The notes below the pieces were generated by a model. That model searched no databases and was not told the origin of the DNA. It saw only the letters and a program-made list of their open reading frames with translations. A DNA stretch of 64,000 nt, from positions 62,001 to 126,000 of the forward strand of contig NZ_JONS01000001.1 of NCBI RefSeq assembly GCF_000711965.1, given 5' to 3'. Positions 63,466-64,000 of the stretch are shown here, one piece after another. The translations under genes and the position numbers were made by a program. The stretch is from Actinomyces israelii DSM 43320 (lineage in GTDB: Bacteria > Actinomycetota > Actinomycetes > Actinomycetales > Actinomycetaceae). The first letter of the stretch is position 1; every line of letters begins with the position of its first letter.

Positions 63466-64000
63466 TCAGCCGTTGTCCAGGGCCCAGCGGTAGACCTCCA
63501 TGGTCCGCTCGGCGATCGCCGTCCAGGCGAAGTGCTCCTCCACCCGCTTGCGGGAGGCGGCCCCCATCTTCTTGGCCTTGGCCTCGTCGGTGGCCACCGC
63601 GGCCAGGCGCTCGGCGAGGTCGGTCACGAAGCGCTCGGGGTCGATCGGCGTGCCGGTTCCGTCCTGCACCTGGTCGATGGGGACCAGCAGGCCGGTCTCG
63701 CCGTCGACGATGACGTCCGGGATGCCGCCGGTGGCCGAGCCGACCACGGGCAGCCCCATGGCCATGGCCTCCAGGTTGACGATGCCCAGGGGCTCGTAGA
63801 CCGACGGGCACACGAAGACGTCGGAGGCGCCCAGGATGGCCTGGAGCTGGCGGTGCGGGAGCATCTCCTCAATGAGGATGACGCCGGTGCGCTTGGCCTG
63901 GAGGCCGGCCACGAGGGAGTCGACCTCGGCCTTGATCTCCGCGGTGTCGGGGGCGCCAGCGCACAGGACGACCTGGATCTCGGCGGGCAACTTCTCGACG
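63466..64000 (-). CDS. glgA: Glycogen synthase, corynebacterial type (GT4), C-terminal part, cut by window edge
   Basis: Only the C-terminal 177 codons are in the window. They show the GT4 glycosyltransferase nucleotide-binding half: VILIEEMLPHRQLQAILGAS, the donor-site signature FVCPSVYEPLGIVNLEAMAM (E-X7-E), then GLPVVGSATGGIPDVIVDGE and the closing helices FAWTAIAERTMEVYRWAL. This pattern, with the inserted GTGTPIDPERF loop, fits actinobacterial ADP-glucose-dependent glycogen synthase/maltose-1-phosphate synthase. The substrate specificity cannot be resolved from this fragment. Confidence 0.85.
   Translation of the reverse strand, partial: VEKLPAEIQVVLCAGAPDTAEIKAEVDSLVAGLQAKRTGVILIEEMLPHRQLQAILGASDVFVCPSVYEPLGIVNLEAMAMGLPVVGSATGGIPDVIVDGETGLLVPIDQVQDGTGTPIDPERFVTDLAERLAAVATDEAKAKKMGAASRKRVEEHFAWTAIAERTMEVYRWALDNG

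Overview
The window is a high-GC (roughly 70 % or more), densely coding chromosomal segment of an actinobacterium. Gene families restricted to or typical of Actinobacteria (DUF3159, DUF3710, DUF4193, DUF5998, SepH, a DnaQ/UvrC-type fusion exonuclease, PknL-like kinase, class II DAHP synthase, corynebacterial-type glycogen synthase) combined with a PTS permease, a PPi-dependent phosphofructokinase and a full hexarate catabolic locus suggest an Actinomyces-like fermentative organism. The genus is inference. No rRNA, tRNA, CRISPR, insertion sequence or phage gene was seen. The region looks like core chromosome with one catabolic island and a few decaying genes. Layout: 1-6 kb holds the start of an RclA-like flavoprotein (cut by the window edge), a GNAT acetyltransferase, a YbaK-type editing protein, aconitase, and the ruin of a PQQ/BamB-like lipoprotein with several independent lesions. 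6-13.3 kb is a conserved actinobacterial block: RNA methyltransferase, KimA-like K+ transporter, two TrkA/Ceo K+ regulators, DUF3159, an OB-fold protein, DUF3710 and DUF4193. 13.5-19.3 kb carries sepH, a phosphodiesterase, DUF5998 and topoisomerase IV subunit A. 19.4-30 kb is a sugar-acid catabolic region: glucarate dehydratase, a DapA-family aldolase candidate, tartronate semialdehyde reductase, glycerate kinase and a GntP permease under a divergent IclR regulator, followed by a FadR/GntR regulator, an L-talarate/galactarate dehydratase and a divergent amidohydrolase. The two control regions share an AAGT-N6-ACTT element. 30-37.4 kb has an acetyltransferase with mycothiol-synthase-like architecture, parE (with a candidate LexA box), DUF7455, a rhodanese lipoprotein, the primary sigma factor and a polyprenyl synthase. 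37.5-46.2 kb has a PASTA kinase, a frameshifted gene remnant, DAHP synthase, PPi-PFK, an acyltransferase and the exonuclease/GIY-YIG fusion. 46.2-64 kb has a 22-bp tandem repeat, a receiver-like protein, sodA, an FKBP lipoprotein, erpA, an ABC-F ATPase, a PTS EIIBCA permease, PPK2, an RNA methyltransferase, a heterodimeric ABC exporter, an SPFH/NfeD pair, an ABC ATPase, an unknown protein and the 3' part of a glycogen synthase. Two features stand out. The primary sigma factor carries, between its acidic N-terminus and region 1.2, about 105 residues that read like the first coils of a right-handed beta-helix protein. Many genes start directly at a GTG/ATG 6-9 nt after a TANNNT or CANNNT -10 hexamer, indicating widespread leaderless transcription.
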